Positions 32,611 through 41,112 of a DNA stretch of 64,000 nucleotides are shown here, piece after piece. Location: contig JAFRKK010000003.1 of the NCBI GenBank assembly GCA_017431745.1, positions 67,927 to 131,926 of the forward strand, in the 5' to 3' direction. The DNA comes from Candidatus Saccharimonadota bacterium (GTDB lineage Bacteria; Patescibacteriota; Saccharimonadia; Saccharimonadales; Saccharimonadaceae). Numbering within the stretch: position 1 is the first letter of the stretch; each line of letters opens with the position of its first letter. The notes under the pieces are model-generated. The model had not been told where the DNA came from. It was given only the letters and a program-made list of their open reading frames with translations, and did not search any database. Both the position numbers and the translations under genes were made by a program.

Positions 32611-32707
32611 ATACCCCCCTTAAACTGTTAAAATTCAAATAAGCTTTATGATTGTAGCATATTTTGTGTGTTTTGGCAAATGAATGGGGGTCTGGTATAA
32701 TAAAACT

Positions 32708-32911
32708 ATGAGTAAAGTAACAGTTTATACTACGCCGACGTGTATTTATTGCCATGCGTTGATGGATTGGCTAGACGAGAAGGGGGTTGAATATGTCGAG
32801 AAGGATGCAACGAAGGAAAAAAATATTGATACGGTGCCGGTGACAGTGATTGGTGGGGAGCGGATTGTGGGGTTTGATCGCCCGGCAATTAAAAGGGCAC
32901 TTGCGAAGTAG
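32708..32911 (+). CDS. Glutaredoxin-like (NrdH-type) thiol protein
   Basis: 67 residues from ATG 32708. Thioredoxin fold with active-site CIYC in TPTCIYCHALMDWL, the cis-Pro segment VPVTVIGGERIVGFD. Such proteins reduce ribonucleotide reductase or other disulfides. A TATAAT (32696-32701) ends 6 nt before this ATG, so an upstream in-frame Met inside the promoter is not used and the mRNA is leaderless. Confidence 0.9.
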   Translation: MSKVTVYTTPTCIYCHALMDWLDEKGVEYVEKDATKEKNIDTVPVTVIGGERIVGFDRPAIKRALAK

Positions 32912-32922
32912 CAATATGAAAA

Positions 32923-32945
32923 AACCCGAGTGTGTTACTCGGGTT
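32923..32945 (-). terminator. Hairpin terminator, minus strand
   Basis: AACCCGAGT / ACTCGGGTT with 5-nt loop; A-run upstream gives U-run on the minus strand. The stop of the minus-strand gene sits in the loop. May act both ways. Confidence 0.82.
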
Positions 32946-33534
32946 CGTTAGAGTAGTCCGGGAGTTCTTTCTCGTTTGTAGATCCTTTGGAATCAACTGG
33001 TAGTTTTGGCGTTTTTGGCGTTTCGTCGTTGGTGTTTTTCCTGTTGGAATTGATATTTAGAGCGATGCTTATTTCCTTTTTGGTTGTTGAGTCAAGAACA
33101 GCCGAATCGCTATTTTTATAATGTTCTTTGACGATTTCGACGCCAAGATTCATTTTAGTAGAGTCTTCTTCAAAAGTCTCAGCGAGTTGGTTGAACTCCT
33201 CCCTCGTGTAAGTAATGTCATAAGGGAGTTTTTCAGAGGCACTAGTTGGCTTATCATGTATCTCAATTTCCTTCTCAGGTTTTCCGAGAAATTGATTTAG
33301 AAAACTTGTGCCGGTCGTGGCATCAACATATACGATATCGTAAGCTAGCTCTTCAGCATCCAACGAGATGATTTCGTAGCGCTGCTCGAGTATAGTGTTA
33401 TTTAATCTGCTGATTTGGCTTTTATAGTCTTTTTCCACGTTGCTTTGTACGGAGTGTGAGATAATACCACACACAACTCCGGTTATCATTGCGCCTAACA
33501 ACGCACTAGATAAACTATTACGAATACCATTCAT
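32935..33534 (-). CDS. Single-anchor extracellular protein, unknown
   Basis: 199 residues. One N-terminal membrane segment (about 9-28, SALLGAMITGVVCGIISH), a short coiled coil, and a hydrophilic Lys/Glu/Asn-rich remainder ending in a Pro/Lys/Asn low-complexity tail. No family recognised. GGAGGGGG precedes the ATG; TGA-TAAAAT promoter about 80-90 nt upstream. Confidence 0.62.
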   Translation of the reverse strand: MNGIRNSLSSALLGAMITGVVCGIISHSVQSNVEKDYKSQISRLNNTILEQRYEIISLDAEELAYDIVYVDATTGTSFLNQFLGKPEKEIEIHDKPTSASEKLPYDITYTREEFNQLAETFEEDSTKMNLGVEIVKEHYKNSDSAVLDSTTKKEISIALNINSNRKNTNDETPKTPKLPVDSKGSTNEKELPDYSNEPE

Positions 33535-33742
33535 AATCCCCCTCCTTTATGAAATTATGCTATAAACTCCTGAACTGTTAATTTGCAAATAGGATAAAAT
33601 AACCTATAGCTTTATTTTATCATACTTTTGTTTATTTGTCAATATGCTAAAGCATAAAATCGGAGTTTGTAAAGGTATTGCGAAGATATGAAAAACGTGG
33701 TAAAATGGGTAAAATTATCTATTAAACTATTAAAGGAGTAAA

Positions 33743-33904
33743 ATGCCTGAACCTAAGAAACAGAGTAGCCCACGCAAGACTGGGCTTCGGAGGAGTCATC
33801 TTAGGCTGGAACTCGCTAAGCGGGTGAATAAAATTTCACCGGTTAAAGCGTTCGAGACCAAGAAAAAGACCCCGAATTTAAAAGTTAAAACTAAGAAGAA
33901 ATAA
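33743..33904 (+). CDS. rpmF: 50S ribosomal protein L32, cysteine-free
   Basis: 53 residues; start MPEPKKQSSPRKTGLRRSHL matches the N-terminal L32 pattern (PKKKTS..RR..RR). The zinc-ribbon Cys pairs that usually follow are missing, replaced by a basic tail. AAAGGAG ribosome site 7 nt upstream; promoter TGG-TAAAAT at 33701-33706. Too short for routine calling, but placed before nusB and rnc as in many bacteria where rpmF and rnc are neighbours. Confidence 0.8.
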   Translation: MPEPKKQSSPRKTGLRRSHLRLELAKRVNKISPVKAFETKKKTPNLKVKTKKK

Positions 33905-33916
33905 GAGAAATTTAAA

Positions 33917-34528
33917 ATGGCAAGTAATCGACATTTAGGTAGAGTAATTGTACTCCAGAGTCTATATGAATATGAACTGAGGACTTTGGCTGGGGACAAA
34001 AACGTCGAGCTGGACATTGTGGTGGCGAAGAATATTGAGCCATATGAGAAAGCGCTGGGGGATACCGAATTTGTGTATAATTTAGCGCGAAAGGTGGCAG
34101 AGAATTTCGAAACGCTGGATAAGGCGCTCGCGCCAATGGCGCCGGAGTGGCCGATTGAATCAATCGCGGCGGTAGATCGCAATGTTCTAAGGATGGGACT
34201 ATATGAACTTTCGGAATGTGGGGACAGTATCCCACCGAAGGTTGCCATTAACGAAGCAGTGGAACTAGCAAAAGCTTTTGGCAGTGATAATTCGTCGAGG
34301 TTTGTGAACGGAGTGCTAGGGACGGCTTATAAGAAGTTAGGAATTTCAGAAGAAAACAATGGACAAAAAGACAAGACCAGTAAAGGCAAATCGACCGACA
34401 AGGCCGATGAGACCAGTAAGGCCGACAAGACCAGCAAAGCCGGCAAGGGCGGTAAACCCGACGAGGGTGGCAAGGCCGACGATGGCAACAAGCCTGGAAA
34501 CGGAACCGAAGGCGAAAAGAGCGCTTAA
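33917..34528 (+). CDS. nusB: Transcription antitermination factor NusB with low-complexity tail
   Basis: 203 residues. NusB domain 1-145: helical bundle with NRHLGRVIVLQSLYEYE, AAVDRNVLRMGLYEL and KVAINEAVELAKAFGSDNSSRFVNGVLG. NusB binds boxA RNA with S10 in rRNA antitermination. Residues about 150-203 are a Lys/Thr/Asp/Gly low-complexity tail encoded by the same DNA that starts the nudix gene in another frame. Confidence 0.93.
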   Translation: MASNRHLGRVIVLQSLYEYELRTLAGDKNVELDIVVAKNIEPYEKALGDTEFVYNLARKVAENFETLDKALAPMAPEWPIESIAAVDRNVLRMGLYELSECGDSIPPKVAINEAVELAKAFGSDNSSRFVNGVLGTAYKKLGISEENNGQKDKTSKGKSTDKADETSKADKTSKAGKGGKPDEGGKADDGNKPGNGTEGEKSA

Positions 34529-35054
34529 GGTACCAGAGGCTTTGCCAGATGAGCGGATTAAAGAGACGGCTTTTGATAAACTGAAATCAGCGGTGTTTCA
34601 TAAAAAAACCGCGATTCAGGCGATTGTGAGGGAGCCGACTTCGGGCGGGATTGTTTTTCGATTTACGCCAGATAAGAAGGATATTGAGATTCTGTTGATT
34701 CAGGACTCGAAGGAACGCTGGACTATCCCGAAGGGGCATATTGAGCCAGGCGAAACAGCTAAAATGACGGCGCGGCGAGAAATTGAGGAAGAGACTGGTT
34801 TACAGAATGTTTCGGTGCTGTCGTGGCTAGGAAAGATTCATTTTAAATATCGCCGGATGGATAAACTGGTATTGATGACGACACAGGTTTATTTAGTGCA
34901 GTCTTTAGATAGTCATGAAACGCCAACGCCGGAGAAATGGATGAAGGGAATCAAGTGGTTTTCGTTTGCGGAGGCGCTGAATGCGATTGAGTATGAAGAT
35001 ATTGAAAAATTAATGTTGATTGCGAAGAAGAAAATTCGCGCGGGCGATTATTAA
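34359..35054 (+). CDS. NUDIX hydrolase, start overlapping nusB by 170 nt
   Basis: 231 residues as called. The NUDIX box GHIEPGETAKMTARREIEEETGL fits GX5EX7REUXEEXGU. Family members hydrolyse nucleoside diphosphate derivatives (8-oxo-dGTP, Ap4A and others). The N-terminal 45 residues are Arg/Pro/Thr repeats read in the +1 frame of the nusB tail. An alternative ATG at 34482 would shorten the overlap to 47 nt; neither start has a strong ribosome site, so the start is unsure. Confidence 0.85.
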   Translation: MDKKTRPVKANRPTRPMRPVRPTRPAKPARAVNPTRVARPTMATSLETEPKAKRALKVPEALPDERIKETAFDKLKSAVFHKKTAIQAIVREPTSGGIVFRFTPDKKDIEILLIQDSKERWTIPKGHIEPGETAKMTARREIEEETGLQNVSVLSWLGKIHFKYRRMDKLVLMTTQVYLVQSLDSHETPTPEKWMKGIKWFSFAEALNAIEYEDIEKLMLIAKKKIRAGDY

Positions 35055-35071
35055 ATTAATAAAGGAGGACG

Positions 35072-35815
35072 ATGGATTATACGCCATATATTGAATTTGC
35101 GAAGGAAAAACTGGGGTGTGAGTTTAATGATATTCAGCTTCTAGTGACTGCTTTGACGCACCGAAGCTATGTGAATGAGCATAAGAACGAAAGTGAACAT
35201 AATGAAAGATTAGAGTTTTTGGGTGATGCGGTGCTGGAATTAGTTACTTCAGATTTTTTGTATCGAACATACGACGAACCTGAGGGAATTATGACGGCAG
35301 TGCGAGCAGCGTTGGTTCGGACGGAGTCAATTTGCGAAGCTGGAAAAGAATTAGGTTATGCGCCGCTTGTTAGGATGTCTAAAGGGGAGCAACAGGGACT
35401 GGAACGAGCGCATGACGTGATACTAGCGGACTGTTTTGAAGCGGTAGTGGGGGCGGTGTATTTAGATCAGGGGTATGAAGCGGCGCGAGAGCTGATTAAT
35501 AAGTGTATTATTTCAAAAATTGATGTGGTGATAGAAGAAGGGCTTTGGCGGGATCCGAAATCGTATTTACAAGAGTTGGCGCAGAAATTTGAAGGGGTGA
35601 CGCCGGTGTACCATACTTTGAAAGATGAGGGGCCGGATCATAATAAAATGTTTACAGTAGGATTATACGTGGAAGAGCGTTTAATAGGGACCGGCTCTGG
35701 GCACTCAAAACAGGATGCGCAAACTGAGGCGGCGCGTGAGGGGATTCGGTGGTATCGGCAAAACCATCCAGGGGAAATTGAAGAGGGATTGAAGTTGCAT
35801 AAATCTAAAGAATAG
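35072..35815 (+). CDS. rnc: Ribonuclease III
   Basis: 247 residues. Catalytic signature NERLEFLGDAVLE (44-56) with acidic residues for two-metal cleavage, second acid cluster ADCFEAVVGAVYLDQG, and a C-terminal dsRNA-binding domain (about 160-235). Cuts double-stranded RNA in rRNA and mRNA maturation; long hairpins from the palindromic elements would be natural substrates. AAAGGAGG 7 nt upstream of ATG. Confidence 0.96.
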   Translation: MDYTPYIEFAKEKLGCEFNDIQLLVTALTHRSYVNEHKNESEHNERLEFLGDAVLELVTSDFLYRTYDEPEGIMTAVRAALVRTESICEAGKELGYAPLVRMSKGEQQGLERAHDVILADCFEAVVGAVYLDQGYEAARELINKCIISKIDVVIEEGLWRDPKSYLQELAQKFEGVTPVYHTLKDEGPDHNKMFTVGLYVEERLIGTGSGHSKQDAQTEAAREGIRWYRQNHPGEIEEGLKLHKSKE

Positions 35816-35825
35816 TCGTTTGTCA

Positions 35826-35854
35826 TTGACTTTTTAGGGGTTTTGTGGTATAAT
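35826..35854 (+). promoter_or_regulatory. Promoter of unknown gene at 35903
   Basis: TTGACT (35826-35831), 17 nt, TATAAT (35849-35854) with TGG upstream. The leader contains CTGT / ACAG around a T6 loop directly before GGAGGGG. Confidence 0.85.
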
Positions 35855-35902
35855 TGGGGGTAGTAAGTTATTGCTGTCAGTTTTTTACAGGAGGGGTGTA
35901 AA

Positions 35903-36307
35903 ATGGCAGAGGACATTAAAGTTACAGATGAATGCAAAAGATACTGGGCGTATGTCCTTGCTGTACTAGATGCGGCGGGTGATTACTCTTCGGCAGTTAA
36001 GCTCTATGTCAATTTAGAGGATGCGGCTACTGCTCAGGCTGTTCAGCCTGTTTTCGTGGAATACTACGATGGGAAGATGTCTAAGCTCAGGGAGGCAATC
36101 GTTTACCGAGAGAATCAGTTTTATGTTAAAGTTAACAAGCTGAATATCCTGTGTAAGCAGCATGGACTGAGGCAGATAACGAAACCGAAGGTTTTGTTAG
36201 ATTTGTTGCTTAGCCCAAACAGGAGAAGGTCTTATCGTGAAAAAGTAAAAAGACGCCTGAAAAAAGGTATCATTTGCCAGATTCAAGATTTTGAGGTTAA
36301 GAAGTAA
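35903..36307 (+). CDS. Unknown small basic protein
   Basis: 134 residues; helical, acidic N-terminal half and strongly basic C-terminal half (NRRRSYREKVKRRLKKG), which suggests nucleic-acid or ribosome contact. No family recognised. Own promoter and terminator. Confidence 0.65.
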   Translation: MAEDIKVTDECKRYWAYVLAVLDAAGDYSSAVKLYVNLEDAATAQAVQPVFVEYYDGKMSKLREAIVYRENQFYVKVNKLNILCKQHGLRQITKPKVLLDLLLSPNRRRSYREKVKRRLKKGIICQIQDFEVKK

Positions 36308-36310
36308 CCT

Positions 36311-36336
36311 CTTGGGAGATTTTAAATCTCCCTTTT
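36311..36336 (+). terminator. Intrinsic terminator
   Basis: GGGAGATTT / AAATCTCCC followed by TTTTCTTTT. Confidence 0.9.
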
Positions 36337-36391
36337 CTTTTGGTTTGTTTTATGATATAATGAGGTGGATATTAATTTTTAAGGAGAAAAA

Positions 36392-36769
36392 ATGCTAGCG
36401 ATTCGCATGCAACGTAAGGGCCGGGCGCATTCACCTACGTACCGGATAGTCGTCCAAGAAGCGCAGCGCCACCCACTTTCGGGGCGCGTAGTGGCTGAGG
36501 TCGGCAACTATAACCCTGAAACTAAGGCTTTGACCTTAGACAAAAAATTGGTGGAAAAATATCTTTCAAATGGTGCACAACCATCCACTAGAGTAGCGTT
36601 TATTTTGAAGAAAAATGGCGTGAAACTACCAAAATGGGTCAAGCTGGCACCAGTGAAGAAAGCTACAGCAAAACATGCTGATAAACTTCGTAAGAATCAG
36701 CCAAAGGAAGAGGCTCCGGCTGAGGCTGAGGCTCCTGCTGAAGAAGTTGCTGATTCAGCTGAAGCATAA
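36392..36769 (+). CDS. rpsP: 30S ribosomal protein S16 with acidic tail
   Basis: 125 residues; core 1-85 has MLAIRMQRKGRAHSPTYRIVVQE and VGNYNPE. The C-terminal extension is Glu/Ala/Pro-rich. S16 is an early assembly protein. TGA-TATAAT promoter (36356-36361) and AAGGAG ribosome site. rimM and trmD, usual partners, are not here. Confidence 0.97.
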   Translation: MLAIRMQRKGRAHSPTYRIVVQEAQRHPLSGRVVAEVGNYNPETKALTLDKKLVEKYLSNGAQPSTRVAFILKKNGVKLPKWVKLAPVKKATAKHADKLRKNQPKEEAPAEAEAPAEEVADSAEA

Positions 36770-36776
36770 CTATAAA

Positions 36777-36800
36777 ATAGTCCCTGCGGGGACTATTCTT
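36777..36800 (+). terminator. Intrinsic terminator
   Basis: ATAGTCCC / GGGGACTAT with 3-nt loop followed by TCTT. Directly before the KH gene promoter (TGG-TATAAT, 36805-36810). Confidence 0.85.
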
Positions 36801-36841
36801 GTGGTATAATTGTATCAATAACAATTTAACAGGAGAAATAC

Positions 36842-37267
36842 ATGGCTACTATTGACCAACAATTCGTAGAATATATCGTAAAAACCTTAGTCAACAATCC
36901 CGATAAGGTAGCAGTAGAACGGAAAATCGATGAGAAGGGAGTTTTGCTCTCTCTTACCGTGGACCCTTCTGATGTGGGACGTGTAATTGGTAAGCGTGGA
37001 GTGACGGCGCAGGCAATTCGAGTTTTGCTCCGAGCACTTGGTACTAAGCAAGACGCGCGCTATAACTTGAAGATTGTAAATACTGACGAAGAAGGTAATC
37101 CGCTGCGTGAGGAGAAATCTGAGGAAAAACCGGCTGAGAAAGAGGAAACTATAGAAGAGGTTGAGGAAGTTGAAGAGACTGAAGAGGAGCCAGAAGAGGA
37201 AGAGTCTTCAGAGCTGGCTGAGAAAACTCGGGCAGAGCTTGCTGATCTTGATGATCTAGATATCTAA
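36842..37267 (+). CDS. KH-domain RNA-binding protein (KhpA-like) with acidic tail
   Basis: 141 residues; KH domain 1-75 with GRVIGKRGVTAQAIRVLL (GxxG loop). Residues 85-141 are a Glu-rich acidic tail, absent in the 75-residue KhpA of other bacteria. Next to rpsP as in most Gram-positive genomes. Binds RNA, probably with a KhpB partner. Confidence 0.92.
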   Translation: MATIDQQFVEYIVKTLVNNPDKVAVERKIDEKGVLLSLTVDPSDVGRVIGKRGVTAQAIRVLLRALGTKQDARYNLKIVNTDEEGNPLREEKSEEKPAEKEETIEEVEEVEETEEEPEEEESSELAEKTRAELADLDDLDI

Positions 37268-37373
37268 ATTCTTGCCAAAACCCGCCATCTTGGCATTTTT
37301 CCTCGTTCGCTCTATCAATAATAGCGCTTCACTCGGAGAAAATACCAACCTGGCGGGTTTTTGTTAAGAATTT
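37266..37373 (+). repeat. Palindromic element / terminator after KH gene
   Basis: AAATTCTTGCCAAAACCCGCCA (37266-37287) pairs with 37351-37373; an inner arm TTGGCATTTTT pairs with AAAATACCAA; the loop contains CTCGTTCGCTC and GCGCTTCACTCGG. The right arm ends in TTTTTG. The loop shares CGCTTCACTCG with the element at 47206-47374. Confidence 0.75.
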
Positions 37374-37385
37374 AAAAAATAGGTA

Positions 37386-37413
37386 TTGACAAGTTCCAAA
37401 ACTTAAGTATAAT
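37386..37413 (+). promoter_or_regulatory. Promoter of rpoB-rpoC
   Basis: TTGACA (37386-37391), 16-nt spacer, TATAAT (37408-37413). The only clear promoter before rpoB. Confidence 0.85.
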
Positions 37414-37419
37414 TAAACA

Positions 37420-37730
37420 TAAGCTAACTAACTGCGAGTTTGCTTACAAGATAACATAAGTTGAGAGTTTTATATGTCTAAAAAACGCGTTTTTCGTTGA
37501 AAACGTGTTTTTTGGTTGTTTTGGGCTTGATTTTTTAGCAAGAATGCGCTAAACTAGATATTAAGAAGCAGTGTGCTCGGTTTTTCTATGACTCTAGAAG
37601 TAGCGAGGCTAGAGTAAAAACGAGCAGTAATCTTCGGCGCTGAGACAATTTAGACGCATAAGGGTATGGAGTGCTGTGTGCTCTAAAATTGTCAAAAAAG
37701 ATTATCAACACTAATAATAAAAGAGGTAGA
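37420..37730 (+). promoter_or_regulatory. Long structured leader of rpoB
   Basis: About 310 nt with at least three hairpins: AAAACGCGTTTT / AAAACGTGTTTTTT near 37478-37513 with a U-rich tail, so possibly an attenuator; TGCTCGGTTTTT...CTCTAG / CTAGAG...AAAAACGAGCA (about 37571-37630); and GACAATTTAGA / CTCTAAAATTGTC (about 37644-37695). Upstream rplJ-rplL are absent, so rpoBC has its own control region. AGAGG precedes the rpoB ATG. Confidence 0.65.
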
Positions 37731-40700
37731 ATGGCTACAAAACCGAAATTAGGTGAAAGAGTTTTTTTCACCGAAGGTGACCAAGCACTGCCAATTCCGG
37801 ATCTGACTATCCACCAGAAGGATTCGTGGGCAGACTTTGTCGAAAATGGCCTCAAGGAAGTTTTTGATGAACTCAACCCGATAGATGACTATACGGGACA
37901 GAAGCTTTCTTTGAGGTTTAAAGATTATTATTTTAAAGACCCAAAGGAAACCGAGCAGGAAGCGAAATACAATCTTGCAACCTATGAGGCGCCTTTGCAT
38001 GTAATGGTGGAGCTGGAAAATAAAACCACCGGCGAAAAGAAAGAACAGGATATTTACTTTGGTGATTATCCGTGGATGACCGAGCGGGCAACCTTTATCA
38101 TCAATGGGACCGAGCGGGTGATTGTATCGCAGTTGATTCGCTCAGCTGGGGTATTTTTCAATGCCAATACGATTGGACTACGCAATTATTACGGTGCGAA
38201 GGTGATTCCGGGCCGGGGCGCGTGGTTGGAATTTGAAACTGCGGCGAACGGTGCAATGTATGTAAAAATTGACCGCCGACGTAAAATTCCAGTGACAACG
38301 TTCCTTAGAGCACTTGGAATGAGCCAGTCAGATATTAAGAAGAATTTTGAAAAGGTAGATAATGGTGACAAAAAATACATTGAGGCGACGCTGGAGAAGG
38401 ATACAACTTCTACTCAAGGCGAAGCATTACTAGAAGTTTATCGAAGGCTTCGGCCGGGCGATCTTGCGACGGTAGAAAATGCGAAATCGATGATTGAGCG
38501 GACTTTCTTTGACCCGAAGCGTTATGATTATTCAGAGGTGGGACGGTTTAAGATGAACCGTCGGTTGCATAAGGATACACAAAACAAGCCAAAGTATCGG
38601 ACTTTGCAAATGGATGATGTGGTGGATATCATCAGAGAAATTATTCGTTTGAATAATACACAAGAAGCTCCGGATGACATTGACTCGCTTTCAAATCGTC
38701 GAGTGAAATTGGTTGGTGAATTGGTGCAGCGACAATTTCGTTTAGGGATGCTAAGGCTCCAACGTAACATCCTTGACAGAATGTCGATGGCAAATCTAGA
38801 GGAAGTGACTCCTTCGCAACTTTTGAACCCACGGCCAGTGGTAGCAGCGGTGAAGGAATTCTTTGCTACTTCACAGCTTTCGCAGCTGATGGACGAAGTA
38901 AACCCTTACTCGGAGCTTGCGCATAAGAGACGCCTAAGTTCAATGGGGCCAGGTGGTTTAACTCGTGAACGAGCCGGTTTTGACGTACGGGATGCGCACC
39001 CGACGCATTACGGTAGAATTTGTACAGTGGAGACGCCAGAGGGTGGTAACGTGGGTCTCGTGCTTAACTTTGCGACTTATGCCAGAATTAATAAGTATGG
39101 TTTTATTGAGGCGCCTTATCGAGTAGTGAAGAATGGTAAAGTGACCGATGAAGTAGTTTATATGGATGCAGACACCGAAAACGACATGGTGATTGCAGAC
39201 GCTTCGGTGAAATTAGATAAAAATGGTAAATTTGTAGAAGATTGGGTATCTGCTCGGGTGCATGGAGCGCCGGCCCAGGTGGAGGCTAGCAAAGTTACTC
39301 ATATTGATGCGGCACATAAGGAAATTCTCGGTACTTCGGCCTCGCTAATTCCGTTTGTCGAGAAAAACCGGGTTGACCGCTCGCTCATGGCCTGCGCGAT
39401 GCAGAAGCAGGCAGTGCCACTTCTTCGCCAAGATAATCCAGTAGTGGGGACCGGGATTGAGCGTGAAGTTGCCAAAAACACTTCACAGCTAGTAATGGCC
39501 GCTGGCCCTGGTACGGTGAAAAAAGCCGATGGCGAATCAGTAATTGTAACCTACAATAAGGGTGGTGACGTAGAATATAAACTTCAACATTTTGAAAAAA
39601 CTAACGATGATCGTTGTTACAACCAGCGCTGTGCGGTAGCACGAGGTCAAAAAGTCAAAAAAGGTGATACTTTGATTGAAGGAGCATCCATCAATAATGG
39701 CGAATTGGCGCTCGGCCGAGATTTGATTGTAGCATTTATGCCGTGGCGGGGTTACAACATGGACGACGCTATAGTGATTTCGAATCGTTTGGTTGAAGAT
39801 GACACTTTGACATCGATTAATATTAAAGATTTTGATGTAGAAGTGCGTGAAACTAAACTTGGCCCAGAGCAAGTAACGCGGGATATCCCGAATGTATCAG
39901 AACACTCCTTAAGGCATCTTGATGAGGATGGCATTGTGACGGTGGGCTCTGAAGTTTCAAATGGCGATATCTTGGTTGGGAAAATTACCCCTAAGGGCGA
40001 ACAAGAACTCAGCTCTGAAGAGCGTTTGCTTCGTGCAATCTTTGGCGAAAAAGCGAAAGATGTCCGCGATACTTCAGTGCGGATGAACGGCTCTTCGACC
40101 GGTAAAGTGGTGGATGTACGCGTCTATACGCGTGATCAGGGCCACGAATTAAAGGCCGGCGTGATTATGCAAATTAAAATCTTTGTGGCTGAGATGCGTA
40201 AGATTGGCGTAGGCGATAAGCTGGCTGGTCGCCATGGCAACAAGGGTGTGGTTTCACGGATTTTGCCAGTAGAGGATATGCCGTTTATGGAAGATGGTAC
40301 GCCAGTAGACGTGGTACTTTCACCAATGGGCGTGCCTTCACGTATGAATCTAGGGCAGTTATTTGAAACTCACTTAGGTATGGCAGCGAAGGCGCTAGGT
40401 TATAAGGTGGCCACGCCGTCCTTTAACGGAGTGCCAGATGAGGTAATTTCTGATGAGCTTGAAAAAGCTGGGTTTGCTCGCGATGGTCGAGTGCAACTTT
40501 ACGATGGTCTTACTGGTGAACCATTTAACGAAAGAACCAGTGTTGGCGTGATGCATATGTTGAAGCTTCACCACATGGTGGAAGATAAAATTCACGCTCG
40601 TTCAACCGGTCCTTACACGATGGTGACACAGCAGCCACTTGGTGGTAAAGCTCAAAATGGTGGTCAGCGTTTCGGGGAAATGGAGGTCTGGGCACTAGAG

Positions 40701-41111
40701 GCTTACGGTGCAGCAACTACTTTGCAGGAAATGCTGACAATTAAATCAGATGATGTTTATGGTCGAGCAAAAGCTTATGAAGCGATTATCAAGCACGAGC
40801 CAATTGAGGGACCAAAACTCCCAGAAGGCTTTAACGTGTTAGTAAAAGAGCTTCAAGGACTTGGGCTCAAGGTAGACCTTCTTGACCATGGTGAGTCAGC
40901 TGATGCGGGCGACGTGATTGAGCGAACCTCAAAAGACATTGAAAAGGATAAAGACGATCAATCCATCTATGATCAACATAAAAAAGATACCGAACCACAA
41001 ATTCTTGACCTCGATGACTCAGAGGCTGAGGCGATGATGGCGGATGAAGGTATTGAGATAACGGAGATTGACGAAGATGATGGTACCGTTGATCTCGGAG
41101 AGGAGTTCTAA
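37731..41111 (+). CDS. rpoB: RNA polymerase beta subunit
   Basis: 1126 residues from ATG 37731. N-terminal protrusion and lobe, the rifampicin-pocket region (SQLSQLMDEVNPYSELAHKRRLSSMGPGGL), DDAIVIS, the KGVVSRILPVEDMPFMEDGTPVD segment and the clamp region at the end, plus an acidic C-terminal tail (about 1050-1126). In the rifampicin pocket the usual FMDQ-NPL-E and THKRR are LMDE, NPYSE and AHKRR: Gln513 is replaced by Glu and His526 sits after Ala, so natural rifampicin response may differ. rpoC follows 1 nt later. Confidence 0.98.
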   Translation: MATKPKLGERVFFTEGDQALPIPDLTIHQKDSWADFVENGLKEVFDELNPIDDYTGQKLSLRFKDYYFKDPKETEQEAKYNLATYEAPLHVMVELENKTTGEKKEQDIYFGDYPWMTERATFIINGTERVIVSQLIRSAGVFFNANTIGLRNYYGAKVIPGRGAWLEFETAANGAMYVKIDRRRKIPVTTFLRALGMSQSDIKKNFEKVDNGDKKYIEATLEKDTTSTQGEALLEVYRRLRPGDLATVENAKSMIERTFFDPKRYDYSEVGRFKMNRRLHKDTQNKPKYRTLQMDDVVDIIREIIRLNNTQEAPDDIDSLSNRRVKLVGELVQRQFRLGMLRLQRNILDRMSMANLEEVTPSQLLNPRPVVAAVKEFFATSQLSQLMDEVNPYSELAHKRRLSSMGPGGLTRERAGFDVRDAHPTHYGRICTVETPEGGNVGLVLNFATYARINKYGFIEAPYRVVKNGKVTDEVVYMDADTENDMVIADASVKLDKNGKFVEDWVSARVHGAPAQVEASKVTHIDAAHKEILGTSASLIPFVEKNRVDRSLMACAMQKQAVPLLRQDNPVVGTGIEREVAKNTSQLVMAAGPGTVKKADGESVIVTYNKGGDVEYKLQHFEKTNDDRCYNQRCAVARGQKVKKGDTLIEGASINNGELALGRDLIVAFMPWRGYNMDDAIVISNRLVEDDTLTSINIKDFDVEVRETKLGPEQVTRDIPNVSEHSLRHLDEDGIVTVGSEVSNGDILVGKITPKGEQELSSEERLLRAIFGEKAKDVRDTSVRMNGSSTGKVVDVRVYTRDQGHELKAGVIMQIKIFVAEMRKIGVGDKLAGRHGNKGVVSRILPVEDMPFMEDGTPVDVVLSPMGVPSRMNLGQLFETHLGMAAKALGYKVATPSFNGVPDEVISDELEKAGFARDGRVQLYDGLTGEPFNERTSVGVMHMLKLHHMVEDKIHARSTGPYTMVTQQPLGGKAQNGGQRFGEMEVWALEAYGAATTLQEMLTIKSDDVYGRAKAYEAIIKHEPIEGPKLPEGFNVLVKELQGLGLKVDLLDHGESADAGDVIERTSKDIEKDKDDQSIYDQHKKDTEPQILDLDDSEAEAMMADEGIEITEIDEDDGTVDLGEEF

Positions 41112-41112
41112 G

